DNA of 48,943 nt from Paenibacillus thermotolerans (GCF_028745515.1 NZ_JAQZSG010000020.1:52739-101681), one strand, 5' to 3'; positions 25,921-34,279 are shown, numbered from the stretch's first letter. Translations and numbers: made by a program. Notes: generated from the letters alone by a model not told the origin.

Positions 25921-26004
25921 TAACGGAACCGGATGTCCGTTAATTCGCTTAAATCGCCGGTAATTGCGGTTTTCAGGCAATTAGCGGACACTTCGTTCCG
26001 TTAA
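25921..26004. repeat. Family A repeats, two copies in opposite orientation
   Basis: The copies at 25921-25943 (TAACGGAACC ... TGTCCGTTAA) and 25981-26004 (TTAGCGGACA ... TTCCGTTAA) face each other across 37 bp. They match the elements at 28-51 and 48834-48856. Confidence 0.65.
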
Positions 26005-26165
26005 TTCCGGCATCGCAAACCGAATGACGGAGACGCTCCGGCGTTAGCGCCAAAAGATGGTGCAAACGCCCCGTGGGCAGCCGGCCCAGCCGGAAAAAGC
26101 TTCGTCTCCCGGTTCGAAAATACGGATTCCCTTCCCGCGAAAGGCCGCGCAATCGGCGCACACTC

Positions 26166-26195
26166 TTGCCAAAGCTTCTCCGGATATATTACTAT
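26166..26195 (+). promoter_or_regulatory. Candidate sigma-A promoter of hbs
   Basis: TTGCCA (26166-26171), 18 nt, TACTAT (26190-26195), leaving a leader of about 120 nt before the HU gene. Other weaker -10 boxes exist closer to the gene. Confidence 0.4.
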
Positions 26196-26319
26196 AGTTT
26201 TGTTCCTGTTCCGCAAAAAAAGCGGATTAGGCCGCGTTTTCACAAAAAAGAATGTATATTCTCATAAGAAAACGTAAACAAAAGGAGTAAGGCTATTACT
26301 TCTCAGGGAGGTGATTTTC

Positions 26320-26592
26320 ATGAACAAATCCGAGCTTGTAACGAAGGTCGCCGAGGCGACGAACATGTCCAAGAAGGACGTTACGGCAGTTGTCGAGTCC
26401 GTATTCGATTCGATCGCAGAAGCGCTCCAAAACGGGGATAAAGTGCAATTGGTCGGCTTTGGCAACTTTGAAGTTCGCGAGCGTACGGCACGCAAAGGCC
26501 GCAACCCGCAAACCGGCGAGGAGATCGACATTCCTGCCAGCAAAATACCTGCCTTCAAGCCTGGCAAAGCGCTTAAGGACGGAATCAAGTAA
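26320..26592 (+). CDS. hbs: DNA-binding protein HU
   Basis: A 90-residue nucleoid protein that bends and compacts DNA as a dimer. The whole family pattern is present: [20 protein letters not shown], then [25 protein letters not shown] (split 42-66), with the DNA-inserting proline arm at NPQTGE. ATG 26320 follows GGGAGGTG, a strong site. Position after spoIVA is conserved with Bacillus. A terminator follows. Confidence 0.97.
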   Translation: MNKSELVTKVAEATNMSKKDVTAVVESVFDSIAEALQNGDKVQLVGFGNFEVRERTARKGRNPQTGEEIDIPASKIPAFKPGKALKDGIK

Positions 26593-26619
26593 GCCTTTAT
26601 ACATAAGGTTTGAAAGCGG

Positions 26620-26650
26620 CCGCGGAGAAACGTTCTCCGCGGTCTCTTTA
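26620..26650 (+). terminator. Terminator after hbs
   Basis: A perfect 10-bp stem (CCGCGGAGAA with TTCTCCGCGG), a 3-nt loop and TCTCTTTAT. Confidence 0.8.
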
Positions 26651-26661
26651 TATCCGGCATC

Positions 26662-26690
26662 TTTACAATCGCACCTTACGACTATATAAT
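26662..26690 (+). promoter_or_regulatory. Sigma-A promoter of tRNA-Pro
   Basis: TTTACA (26662-26667) is followed at exactly 17 nt by a perfect TATAAT (26685-26690). Transcription would begin near 26697, 15 nt before the tRNA. Confidence 0.75.
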
Positions 26691-26711
26691 GTTCTTTGTC
26701 ACCGTTTTTTT

Positions 26712-26785
26712 CGGGGTATGGCGCAGCCCGGTAGCGCGCACCCTTGGGGTGGGTGAGGTCGCAGGTTCAAATCCTGTTACTCCGA
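26712..26785 (+). tRNA. tRNA-Pro (anticodon GGG)
   Basis: A 74-nt cloverleaf. The acceptor arms CGGGGTA and TACTCCG pair with one G-T; the D stem is GCGC/GCGC; the anticodon stem is CACCC/GGGTG with loop TTGGGGT, giving anticodon GGG and the G37 typical of tRNA-Pro. The T arm is GCAGG-TTCAAAT-CCTGT. The discriminator is A and no CCA is encoded. It reads CCC and CCU codons. It has its own promoter and is followed by a strong hairpin, so it is an independent unit between hbs and mtrB. Confidence 0.95.
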
Positions 26786-26812
26786 TATGTAAACCGTATC
26801 CATGCTTAAACC

Positions 26813-26862
26813 AAAACCACTTTCTTCCGCGCTGTACCGATGCGGAGGAAAGTGGTTTTGTC
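26813..26862. terminator. Long hairpin after tRNA-Pro
   Basis: An 18-bp stem with one mismatch (AAAACCACTTTC... against ...GAAAGTGGTTTT), with A and T ends, can terminate in either direction. Confidence 0.7.
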
Positions 26863-26902
26863 GTGTAGGCCCGAGGCGCGGCAAGTACCCTGGCAACTTT
26901 TC

Positions 26903-26931
26903 TTTACTTCCATGCTTGCCCCCTTTATAAT
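26903..26931 (+). promoter_or_regulatory. Sigma-A promoter of mtrB
   Basis: TTTACT (26903-26908), 17 nt, TATAAT (26926-26931). The leader to mtrB is about 60 nt. Confidence 0.6.
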
Positions 26932-26998
26932 CAGGGTATCAGGGACAAAGGTCGATACCGATGTCTTTTTCTTTTGTAACTCTAAGGAGGTTGGCTGC

Positions 26999-27226
26999 GT
27001 GGAAACGAATACAGGCGGCAACGATTATTTTGTCATTAAGGCGAAAGAAAACGGCGTACACGTCATCGGATTGACCCGCGGCGCCGATACCCGGTTCCAT
27101 CACACGGAAAAGCTGGATAAAGGAGAGGTTATGATCGCCCAGTTTACCGACCATACCTCCGCCGTCAAAATTCGCGGCAAAGCGGTCATTATGACGAAAT
27201 ACGGGCAGATCGACACGGAATCCTAA
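26999..27226 (+). CDS. mtrB: Trp RNA-binding attenuation protein (TRAP)
   Basis: A 75-residue subunit of the 11-membered TRAP ring, which binds tryptophan and then wraps (G/U)AG-repeat RNA to terminate or block the trp operon. The length equals that of B. subtilis TRAP, and the core is highly conserved: [39 protein letters not shown] (split at 24-62), including the Trp-pocket and RNA-contacting Lys/Arg residues. The GTG start has AAGGAGG at 8 nt. In B. subtilis mtrB follows folE (mtrA); here it has its own promoter and no folE. Its likely target leader is at 37360-37540. Confidence 0.97.
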   Translation: METNTGGNDYFVIKAKENGVHVIGLTRGADTRFHHTEKLDKGEVMIAQFTDHTSAVKIRGKAVIMTKYGQIDTES

Positions 27227-27233
27227 GCGAGCT

Positions 27234-27257
27234 AAGCAGGCATAGCCTGCTTTTTTC
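27234..27257 (+). terminator. Terminator after mtrB
   Basis: An 8-bp stem (AAGCAGGC with GCCTGCTT), an ATA loop, and further T residues. Confidence 0.9.
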
Positions 27258-27302
27258 TTTTGTACAATGGTTATATAGGAAGTTTAGAGGAGGCGAAAGC
27301 TC

Positions 27303-27854
27303 ATGGCGGCGTACGGACGCATTGGCTTCGTATTGCTCATATCGATCGGTATCGCTATAAGCATATCCTGGATTGCGGAACTGGATCCGAAGGCCGCCGG
27401 CGAAAGCGGGGAGCCTATGGTCGTATTCCGTCATGGCGAAAGCCGCGCGATCACCGAAGAAACGATCGTAGACGAGCTCGTTTCGCTGCGGCTTCATTCG
27501 GATATTCGAAGGGTGAGCGTAGGCAATCGGCTGCTGGAAGTGGACCTCGAAATAGATCCGACCGGTCCGGCCGCGCGCACAGTCAAATACGATATCGCCG
27601 CTTTGGCTAAGCTGGGCGTTGCGGACGCGGACAATATTTCCCGCGTGTTCGTCCGCGTGCTCGAGAAAAAGCAGGACGCCGCATCCGGTAAGGACGGAAC
27701 GCTTCTGCTGGCGCTGTCGGCGGGAAGAAGCGACTTTACCGATCGCGAGCTTGCCGAATGGCGCGAAGGCAATCGGAAAGCGACCGATTATTTCGGCGGC
27801 AAGCTGAAAATTACGACGACCGAGCGGTGGCGAACCGTTGTCGGCAACCTATGA
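27303..27854 (+). CDS. Membrane-anchored protein of unknown function
   Basis: A 183-residue protein, not recognised. Residues 5-25 form a signal anchor (RIGFVLLISIGIAISISWIAEL). The exterior part looks like a small alpha/beta domain with no cysteines; it includes VKYDIAALAKLGVADADNISRVFVRVLEKK and ends TTTERWRTVVGNL. The ATG has AGAGGAGG 8 nt upstream. It lies between mtrB and hepS, where B. subtilis has no counterpart known to me, and probably forms its own transcript. Confidence 0.7.
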   Translation: MAAYGRIGFVLLISIGIAISISWIAELDPKAAGESGEPMVVFRHGESRAITEETIVDELVSLRLHSDIRRVSVGNRLLEVDLEIDPTGPAARTVKYDIAALAKLGVADADNISRVFVRVLEKKQDAASGKDGTLLLALSAGRSDFTDRELAEWREGNRKATDYFGGKLKITTTERWRTVVGNL

Positions 27855-27885
27855 CGGGCATCCGACCGTGCGCGCGACTTTCGGT

Positions 27886-27896
27886 TGTGCTATAAT
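27886..27896 (+). promoter_or_regulatory. Extended -10 promoter for hepS cluster
   Basis: A perfect TATAAT (27891-27896) preceded by TGTGC gives an extended -10 (TGn). The -35 region is poor. It lies about 50 bp ahead of the hepS start. Confidence 0.5.
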
Positions 27897-27949
27897 AACT
27901 TAAATATGAGCGAACAGCTATTGACCGATCGGAAGGATTGTGCACGTAC

Positions 27950-28807
27950 ATGGAAGAAATCGCGGGTGCCGCGCATAAATACATAAACCACGATATGATC
28001 CGGGATCATACGTCGCTTCCCGATTTTCCCGAGCTTCGAACGAAATTGCTTCGGGCGTTTCTCGCAGCGGCGGAAGCATCGGGACCGAATCGGGCCGCCG
28101 GCGATATCGTGTCTATTGCCGTGTCTTTAGTGCAGATGGGACTGGACACGCATGAACGGGTGGAGCGAACGGCGAAAACCATCACAAGACAAATGACGGT
28201 GCTGGCCGGCGATTATTTCAGCAGCCGGTTTTATCAGCTGCTGTCGCAGGCGGGCGACGTGCAGTCGATCGGAGTGCTTTCCGAATCGATTTGCGAAGTG
28301 AACCGGATGAAGATGGTGTTGTACGGGAAGGCGAAGAAGCTGCTGCTGACCGCAGAGGACTATGTTCGCGCAACCGTGGATATCAAGACGCATCTATACT
28401 TGAGCTTTACGTTCTGGATGGAGGAGATGCGCCGCAAAGCGTGGCCGGCGCTCGTCCGGGCCGTCGCGGAGTGCGAGCTGATCGCCGACGACCTGTCCCG
28501 GCTTCAAAGCGGCAACATTCGGGACGGCTGGGCTCAGTGGTATGTGCTTGAGCACGGTACAAGCTCCGAAAGAGACGCCTTGCTTTCGGGCTCCGCGAAG
28601 AAGGCCGAAGTGGACGCGATGCTTCAGCGCTACCGGATTGCGCCGCAGCTCACCGAAATGCTGGAGACGAAGCTTGCCGAGCTGAAGGGGATCGTCCAAG
28701 GCATCGGCCCGGAGCGGTTTTCCGACGAAATATGGCGGCTCGTTCAGCCGCTTTTTCAACTTTCGAAGCATCCTGTACTGAACGCACTTAGAGAAAATGC
28801 GAGGTGA
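27950..28807 (+). CDS. hepS: Heptaprenyl diphosphate synthase component 1
   Basis: A 285-residue small subunit of heptaprenyl diphosphate synthase; it has no aspartate-rich motifs of its own and binds the lipid chain while HepT catalyses. The N-terminal pattern INHDMIRDHTSLPDFPELRTKLL and the central RTAKTITRQMTVLAGDYFSSRFYQLLS region (split about 85-112) are typical. Start choice is uncertain: ATG 27950 has GGAAGG 13 nt upstream, while an in-frame TTG at 27938 lies too close to it. It heads the operon hepS-menG-ubiA type-ubiX-mqnA-hepT. Confidence 0.9.
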   Translation: MEEIAGAAHKYINHDMIRDHTSLPDFPELRTKLLRAFLAAAEASGPNRAAGDIVSIAVSLVQMGLDTHERVERTAKTITRQMTVLAGDYFSSRFYQLLSQAGDVQSIGVLSESICEVNRMKMVLYGKAKKLLLTAEDYVRATVDIKTHLYLSFTFWMEEMRRKAWPALVRAVAECELIADDLSRLQSGNIRDGWAQWYVLEHGTSSERDALLSGSAKKAEVDAMLQRYRIAPQLTEMLETKLAELKGIVQGIGPERFSDEIWRLVQPLFQLSKHPVLNALRENAR

Positions 28808-28816
28808 TTTGCCGCG

Positions 28817-29530
28817 GTGAATAGAACGAATAAAGAACAGCATGTGCACGCCGTGTTTGAAAGCATCGCGCCGAAGTACGATTTTATGAACGACCTGCTC
28901 AGCTTCCGCCAGCATAAATATTGGCGCTCGTTTACGATGCGCAAGATGAATGTCCGCCCCGGTCAATCCGCAATCGATCTGTGCTGCGGCACCTGCGATT
29001 GGACGATCGCGATTGCGCACGCAAGCGGCGGCGGGAATGTCGTCGGGCTCGACTTCAGCCGGAGCATGCTGGAGGTCGGGCGCCGGAAGGTGGACAAGGC
29101 AGGCTTGTCCGAAACGATCGAGCTCGTTCAAGGCAACGCGATGGAGCTCCCGTTCGAGGACAATCGGTTCGACTACGCGACGATCGGCTTCGGGCTTCGG
29201 AACGTTCCCGATTTGGACAAGGTGCTCTCTGAGATGAGAAGAGTGGTCAAGCCGGGTGGCAAGGTCGTTTGCCTCGAGCTGTCCAAACCGATGAAAGAAC
29301 CGTTCCGCTCGATATATTATTTCTATTTTGAGAAAATGCTCCCGATGCTCGGCAAACTGTTCGCCAAGCGTTACGAGCAATATAAGTGGCTTCCGGAGTC
29401 GCTGGCCGTGTTTCCGAATATGGTTCAGCTCGGGGAGCGGTTTGAAGCCGCGGGACTGAAGGACGTTCAAATTTATCCGTTGTCCTTAGGAATTGCGGCG
29501 CTCCATATCGGTACGAAGGGGTCGGAGTAA
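28817..29530 (+). CDS. menG: Demethylmenaquinone methyltransferase (UbiE/MenG)
   Basis: A 237-residue SAM-dependent enzyme that methylates the quinone ring in the last step of menaquinone synthesis. The N-terminal family signature is VFESIAPKYDFMNDLLSFRQHKYWR (split at 14-38). SAM motif I reads DLCCGTCDW: the family usually has Gly where this protein has the second Cys, a mild oddity. Motif II GLDFSRSML and IGFGLRNVPD follow. The GTG start lies 9 bp after hepS. The last base of its stop is the first base of the next gene's ATG. Confidence 0.95.
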   Translation: MNRTNKEQHVHAVFESIAPKYDFMNDLLSFRQHKYWRSFTMRKMNVRPGQSAIDLCCGTCDWTIAIAHASGGGNVVGLDFSRSMLEVGRRKVDKAGLSETIELVQGNAMELPFEDNRFDYATIGFGLRNVPDLDKVLSEMRRVVKPGGKVVCLELSKPMKEPFRSIYYFYFEKMLPMLGKLFAKRYEQYKWLPESLAVFPNMVQLGERFEAAGLKDVQIYPLSLGIAALHIGTKGSE

Positions 29531-30399
29531 TGCTGCACAAAATCAAAACGTTTATGGAAATGATCAAGTTCGAACATACCGTGTTTGCTTTGCCTTTTGC
29601 TTTTATGGGGGCGATTCTCGGAGCGGTCGTCATGCTGGACAGCCTTCCGACTTGGCCGCAGATCGGATGGATCACCCTCGCCATGGTCGGCGCGCGAAGC
29701 GCCGCGATGGGGCTCAATCGCGTCATCGACGCCGCAATCGACGGCAAAAATCCGCGGACGGCAATTCGCGCCATTCCCGCCGGACTGCTTTCTAAGAAAG
29801 AAGTACTCATTTTTATTGTCGTATCCTTTGTCGTTCTATTTTACGCGGCGTCTCAGTTAAATTCACTTTGCGTGAAGTTGCTGCCGATTGCCGTGTTTTT
29901 GCTTACTCTATATTCCTACACGAAACGATTTACATGGCTTTGCCACCTCGTGCTCGGACTTACGATCGGCTTGGCGCCGCTGGGCGGCTGGGTGGCGGTT
30001 ACAGCTTCGTTCGACCTGACGGCGTTCGTTCTTTATATCGCGGTATCGTTCTGGATTGCCGGCTTTGACATTATATACGCTTGCCAGGACGCCGATTTCG
30101 ACCGCAGGGAAGGGCTCTTTTCGATTCCGTCGCGTTTCGGCATCCGAGGAGCGCTGGGAATTGCGAAGTCGTTTCATTTGATTACGGCCGTCGCTTTTTT
30201 CTCGTTATGGAAGCTTGCCGATTTGCAGTGGTGGTACGCTGCGGGACTAATTATCAGCTACGCGATATTGTTTTACGAGCATATCATCGTCAAGCCGAAC
30301 GACCTGTCGAGAATGAACACGGCGTTTTTTACGATGAACGGAACGCTCAGCATTGTCGTCTTTACGTTTACGCTGCTTGACGTGCTGGTGCTGGGATGA
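29530..30399 (+). CDS. mqnP: UbiA family prenyltransferase (menaquinone, MqnP type)
   Basis: A 289-residue polytopic membrane enzyme with about eight membrane segments. The two Asp-rich motifs that bind Mg-diphosphate are N63-RVI-D67-AAI-D71 and DADFDRREG. UbiA proteins attach polyprenyl chains to aromatic rings. The setting with mqnA and ubiX points to the futalosine-route prenyltransferase MqnP rather than MenA or ubiquinone UbiA; this is inference from neighbours. It is coupled to menG (1-bp overlap) and to ubiX (4-bp ATGA overlap). Confidence 0.88.
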   Translation: MLHKIKTFMEMIKFEHTVFALPFAFMGAILGAVVMLDSLPTWPQIGWITLAMVGARSAAMGLNRVIDAAIDGKNPRTAIRAIPAGLLSKKEVLIFIVVSFVVLFYAASQLNSLCVKLLPIAVFLLTLYSYTKRFTWLCHLVLGLTIGLAPLGGWVAVTASFDLTAFVLYIAVSFWIAGFDIIYACQDADFDRREGLFSIPSRFGIRGALGIAKSFHLITAVAFFSLWKLADLQWWYAAGLIISYAILFYEHIIVKPNDLSRMNTAFFTMNGTLSIVVFTFTLLDVLVLG

Positions 30400-31043
30400 G
30401 CGGAAGGGCGGAAAGAGGCTGGATCGTCGGGATTTCCGGCGCAAGCGGCGGCATTTACGGCGTTCGGCTCGTTCAGGCGCTGCTTGCGCTCGGCAAGCAC
30501 GTTCACCTGGTCATTTCGGATGCCGGCTGGCGCGTGCTCCGCGAGGAGCACGGATGGGATTCGGCGCGTCGCGAGCAGTCGCTTCTGGAGCATTTCGGCG
30601 GATTCGAGGGCACATTCACGTATTATCCGATTAACGATATCGGCGCCGGCATCGCGAGCGGTTCGTTCCGGACCGAAGGCATGGTTATCGTCCCTTGCTC
30701 GATGGGGACGCTTGCGGCGATTGCAAACGGCTTGTCGGACAACCTGTTGGAACGGGCGGCCGACGTCGTGCTGAAGGAAGGGCGCCGATTGGTGATCGTC
30801 CCGAGAGAGACGCCGCTGCACTCCATTCATCTGCAAAACATGCTGACGCTTTCGCAGATGGGGGCTCGCATATTGCCGGCGATGCCGGGCTTCTATCATC
30901 GTCCGCAAACGCTGGACGAATTGGTTGACTTTCTCATAGGTAAAATATTGGACAGCCTGGATGTAGAGCACGAGCTTTACAAGCGGTGGGGAGAGGAGAA
31001 ACGCGATGCTGCCGAAGCTGACACAAACGAAAGCGGGCACTGA
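30396..31043 (+). CDS. ubiX: UbiX family flavin prenyltransferase
   Basis: A 215-residue flavoprotein that builds prenylated FMN, the cofactor of UbiD-type decarboxylases. The FMN-binding start GISGASGGIYGVRLVQAL, the PCSMGTLAAIANGLSDNL loop and VPRETPLHSIHLQNM are all conserved. In the futalosine pathway a UbiD-type enzyme removes the carboxyl group of the prenylated naphthoate, so UbiX fits here; no ubiD gene is in the window. Its last 38 bp overlap mqnA, unusually long for this operon. Confidence 0.93.
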   Translation: MSGRAERGWIVGISGASGGIYGVRLVQALLALGKHVHLVISDAGWRVLREEHGWDSARREQSLLEHFGGFEGTFTYYPINDIGAGIASGSFRTEGMVIVPCSMGTLAAIANGLSDNLLERAADVVLKEGRRLVIVPRETPLHSIHLQNMLTLSQMGARILPAMPGFYHRPQTLDELVDFLIGKILDSLDVEHELYKRWGEEKRDAAEADTNESGH

Positions 31044-31896
31044 GACAGAGAGCATTCGGATGGGGAAAATCGTGTACACCAACGTATGGCCTGTCTTTTA
31101 CGGCTTTCCGCAACACCAAATGGAGGACAAGGTCGAGCTGATTACCGGCACCCCCGCGGAATTGAACGGGATGCTTGCAAGCGGAGAAATCGATGCCGCC
31201 GCCGTTTCCTCGTTCGCTTACGCCAAACACTCCGATAAGCTGTTGTTGCTGCCGGATTTGTCGGTCAGCTCTCGAGGCGCGGTCGGGTCGCTGCTGCTCT
31301 TTTCGAAGAAGCCGCTGCATGAGTATATGCCCGAGCGGATCGCGCTGACGAACGCATCGGCGACCTCGGTTCACCTGTTGAAAGTCATTATGGCCAAACG
31401 ATACCGCCACAATCCGGAATATGTAGCGATGCCGCCGGACCTTGATTCGATGCTGGAAAGCTGCGACGCCGCGCTCTTAATCGGGGACGATGCGATTAAA
31501 GCGAGCTGGAGGGAGCACGGCTTGTTCGTTTCGGATTTGGGGCAAATGTGGAAAGATTGGACAGGCCACGGAATGACGTATGCCGTCTGGGCCGTTCGTG
31601 AACAATGGGTAAAGCGGCACCCCGAACAGGCGGCTTTGCTGCATCAGGCGCTGATTTCTTCCAAGCGGGACGGTTTGCGGCTGCCTGCGGCTCTTCTGGA
31701 TACGGCCGTAGAGCGGATCGGCGGCGATTCCGCGTATTGGCGCCGTTATTTTTCGAATCTTGTCTATGAATTCGGGGAAGAACAGGCGAAAGGACTTTCT
31801 CTCTTCTTTTCTTACGCGTACGAACTGGGGCTTCTCCCGGACATTCCGTCACTTCGCGTGTGGCGGCATCCCAATGTAATGCGGGTGAACGAATGA
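31006..31896 (+). CDS. mqnA: Chorismate dehydratase MqnA
   Basis: A 296-residue MqnA/MqnD-family protein, periplasmic-binding-protein fold, cytoplasmic. It opens the futalosine pathway by dehydrating chorismate to 3-enolpyruvoylbenzoate. Family features: KIVYTNVWPVFYGF, the GTPAELNGMLASGEIDAAAVSSFAYA loop (split 60-85), VSSRGAVGSLLLFSK and LLIGDDAIKA. MqnA is preferred to MqnD by overall pattern, with some doubt. The ATG follows GGAGAGGAG and lies within ubiX. The N-terminal 15 residues before IRMGKIVY are an extra tail. Confidence 0.88.
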   Translation: MLPKLTQTKAGTETESIRMGKIVYTNVWPVFYGFPQHQMEDKVELITGTPAELNGMLASGEIDAAAVSSFAYAKHSDKLLLLPDLSVSSRGAVGSLLLFSKKPLHEYMPERIALTNASATSVHLLKVIMAKRYRHNPEYVAMPPDLDSMLESCDAALLIGDDAIKASWREHGLFVSDLGQMWKDWTGHGMTYAVWAVREQWVKRHPEQAALLHQALISSKRDGLRLPAALLDTAVERIGGDSAYWRRYFSNLVYEFGEEQAKGLSLFFSYAYELGLLPDIPSLRVWRHPNVMRVNE

Positions 31897-32870
31897 AACT
31901 TCTCGAAATTTTCGGCAGACTAAGCGACGACATTCAATATATTGAGAAGAAGCTTGAAGAAAGCGTCCGTTCCGATGATGCGGAACTGAACGAAGCGGCG
32001 GCGCATCTGCTTAAAGCAGGCGGCAAACGGCTGCGGCCCGTGTTCGTACTATTGTCCGGACGCTTCGGCAATTACGATTTGGAGCGGTTGACCGACGCCG
32101 CCGTGACGCTCGAGCTGATCCATATGGCGACGCTCGTTCATGACGATGTGGTGGACGATGCCGATACGAGGCGCGGAAAGCCGACTGTCAAGGCAAAATG
32201 GGACGAACGAATCGCCATGTACACGGGGGATTTTATACTGGGAAAAGCGCTGACGGTAGCGACCAGAGTGGATCGTCCCGACTTTCACCGCATACTTTCG
32301 CGAGCCGTCGTTCAGATGGTGATCGGGGAGATGGAGCAGCTTCGGCTGTTTTACCGGCTGGACCAATCGGTCCGGGATTACCTGCTTCGGATCCGCAGAA
32401 AGACAGCGCTTCTGATCGCGGTATCGTGCCAGCTGGGAGCGATGGCTGCGGACGTGCCCGATCACTTGACGCGGCGTTTATACTCGTTCGGTTACAATGC
32501 AGGCATGGCGTTTCAAATCCAAGACGACCTGCTCGATATTAGCGGTACGGCCGAGCAGCTCGGCAAGCCGCCGGGCAACGATATTCGGCAAGGCAACATT
32601 ACGCTGCCGGTGCTGTACGCGCTGCGCGACGGCAGCGTGTTCAGCTCCGTGGAACGAGCGCTGCGCGGGGCGCAAGACGGAAACCCGAACGAGGCGCAGC
32701 TTGAAGAAGCGTTACGGCTCATCCGCCGCAGCCCCGGGGTCGCGGAAGCCGAACGGCTGGCGCAGCGGTTCGTCGATAAAGCGATCGATGCGCTCGACGG
32801 CATTCCAGACCAAAAGGAAAAAGACGACCTCGTTCAAATCGCGCATTTTATAACGAGCCGCTCTTATTGA
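31893..32870 (+). CDS. hepT: Heptaprenyl diphosphate synthase component 2
   Basis: A 325-residue catalytic subunit that extends FPP with IPP to C35 for the menaquinone side chain. GGKRLRP lies at 43-49, the first aspartate-rich motif is DDVVD at 84-88 (HMATLVHDDVVDDADTRRG), and the second is FQIQDDLLD. It overlaps mqnA by ATGA. In B. subtilis hepT directly follows menG, so three genes have been inserted between them here. Confidence 0.96.
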   Translation: MKLLEIFGRLSDDIQYIEKKLEESVRSDDAELNEAAAHLLKAGGKRLRPVFVLLSGRFGNYDLERLTDAAVTLELIHMATLVHDDVVDDADTRRGKPTVKAKWDERIAMYTGDFILGKALTVATRVDRPDFHRILSRAVVQMVIGEMEQLRLFYRLDQSVRDYLLRIRRKTALLIAVSCQLGAMAADVPDHLTRRLYSFGYNAGMAFQIQDDLLDISGTAEQLGKPPGNDIRQGNITLPVLYALRDGSVFSSVERALRGAQDGNPNEAQLEEALRLIRRSPGVAEAERLAQRFVDKAIDALDGIPDQKEKDDLVQIAHFITSRSY

Positions 32871-32876
32871 AGCCGT

Positions 32877-32905
32877 TTGCAAACGAACGTTGCGACAAGT
32901 ATGAT
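32877..32905 (+). promoter_or_regulatory. Candidate sigma-A promoter of ndk
   Basis: TTGCAA (32877-32882), 17 nt, TATGAT (32900-32905). It begins 7 bp after the hepT stop and gives a leader of about 45 nt. Confidence 0.5.
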
Positions 32906-32955
32906 AATATTCGTAGAAAGAAATTTCTATTTATTTCTAGATGGGGGTACATACG

Positions 32956-33399
32956 ATGCAAAAGACGTTTCTGATGGTAAAACCCGACGGCGTACAAAGA
33001 GGCTTGATCGGCGACATCGTCTCCAGATTCGAGCGCAAAGGCTTTAAGCTGCTTGCCGCGAAGCTGATCCAGGTTACGAAAGAGCAAGCGGAATACCATT
33101 ACGAGGAGCATAAAGAAAAGCCGTTCTTCGGCGAATTGACCGATTTTATCACCTCGGGTCCGGTATTCGCCATGGTATGGCAGGGCGACGACGTGATTCA
33201 GCTGTCCCGCACCATGATGGGCAAGACGAACGTTCTTGACGCGCAACCCGGAACGATCCGCGGCGATTATGCGGCACATACGCCGCGCAATTTGATTCAC
33301 GGTTCCGATTCGCCGGAGAGCGCGGAGCGGGAAATTAACAACTTCTTCCGCCCCGAGGAGCTTCTTACGTACGACCGCGCCATTGACAGCTGGATATAA
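32956..33399 (+). CDS. ndk: Nucleoside diphosphate kinase
   Basis: A 147-residue enzyme that passes phosphate between nucleoside di- and triphosphates through a phospho-histidine. The catalytic His is H115 in [12 protein letters not shown], the position used throughout the family. N-terminal [22 protein letters not shown] (split at 5-26) is conserved. ATG 32956 follows ATGGGGG; the upstream in-frame ATG at 32941 lies inside that site. Confidence 0.97.
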   Translation: MQKTFLMVKPDGVQRGLIGDIVSRFERKGFKLLAAKLIQVTKEQAEYHYEEHKEKPFFGELTDFITSGPVFAMVWQGDDVIQLSRTMMGKTNVLDAQPGTIRGDYAAHTPRNLIHGSDSPESAEREINNFFRPEELLTYDRAIDSWI

Positions 33400-33402
33400 C
33401 CT

Positions 33403-34182
33403 ATGGAACTCGATCCGGATTACACAGCGTTTGTTAGAGATGTAAAGAAGCTGACCGGAATCGACTTGTCGCTATACAAAGAAGCGCAAATGAAGCGGCG
33501 ATTGACGACGTTGCGGGAACGCAAAGGGTTCGGTTCGTTCGCTTCCTTTTTTGTTGCGATGTCGAAGGACAAGGCGCTTATGGCCGAATTTCTGGATCGG
33601 ATGACGATCAACGTATCGGAATTTTGGCGCAACCCGAACCGTTGGGAGCTGCTGCGGACCGTTTTTTTGCCGGAGCTGCTTAAGAGCACAGGCCGGCTGA
33701 AATGCTGGAGCGCGGCCTGCTCCACCGGCGAGGAGCCTTATTCGCTGGCGATGATCCTTTCGAAGCTGGGCGCCTTGAAGGATAGCAGAATTACGGCAAC
33801 CGACATTGACGATAACGCTTTGGCTCGCGCGAAGCTGGGCGTCTATGCGGCGGCGAGCCTTAGAGACGTTCCCCTGGATTATCGGAACGCTTACTTTACA
33901 CCCCAAGGCGACATGTTTGCCGTCACGGAAGATTTGAAGAAAACGGTGGTGTTCAAGAAGGGCAATTTGCTCACGGACACTTTCGAAACCGGGCACGATC
34001 TGATCATTTGCCGCAATGTTATGATTTATTTTACGGAAGAAGCGAAGCACGAGCTGTATCATAAATTCGCCAAGGCGCTGCGAACCGGCGGCCTCTTGTT
34101 TGTCGGCTCCACGGAACAAATTTTTACGCCGGGGCAATACGGGTTGGAATCGGCGGATACGTTCTTTTACCGAAAAATGTGA
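33403..34182 (+). CDS. cheR: Chemotaxis methyltransferase CheR
   Basis: A 259-residue SAM-dependent enzyme that methylates glutamates of chemoreceptors. The helical N-terminal domain (about 1-80) contains LYKEAQMKRRL and MTINVSEFWRNPNRWELL. The SAM motif is WSAACSTGEEPYSLAMIL, then ATDIDDNALARAK, CRNVMIYF and LLFVGSTEQIF. It starts only 3 bp after ndk's stop, with no good ribosome site of its own, so it is probably coupled to ndk. No other chemotaxis gene is in the window; this location is the same as in B. subtilis. Confidence 0.95.
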   Translation: MELDPDYTAFVRDVKKLTGIDLSLYKEAQMKRRLTTLRERKGFGSFASFFVAMSKDKALMAEFLDRMTINVSEFWRNPNRWELLRTVFLPELLKSTGRLKCWSAACSTGEEPYSLAMILSKLGALKDSRITATDIDDNALARAKLGVYAAASLRDVPLDYRNAYFTPQGDMFAVTEDLKKTVVFKKGNLLTDTFETGHDLIICRNVMIYFTEEAKHELYHKFAKALRTGGLLFVGSTEQIFTPGQYGLESADTFFYRKM

Positions 34183-34279
34183 CCGCGGCCCATGTATAAC
34201 GATTTCCAACAATTCCTATACTAAGGAAAAAGGCTTTCACACGTTTTTGCCTTTCGACTCGGTCAGGAGGATCAACCGC

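Noticed and set aside
26073-26267. 64-codon open frame between spoIVA and hbs
   Set aside because: No ribosome site, basic low-complexity product, and it covers the likely hbs promoter.
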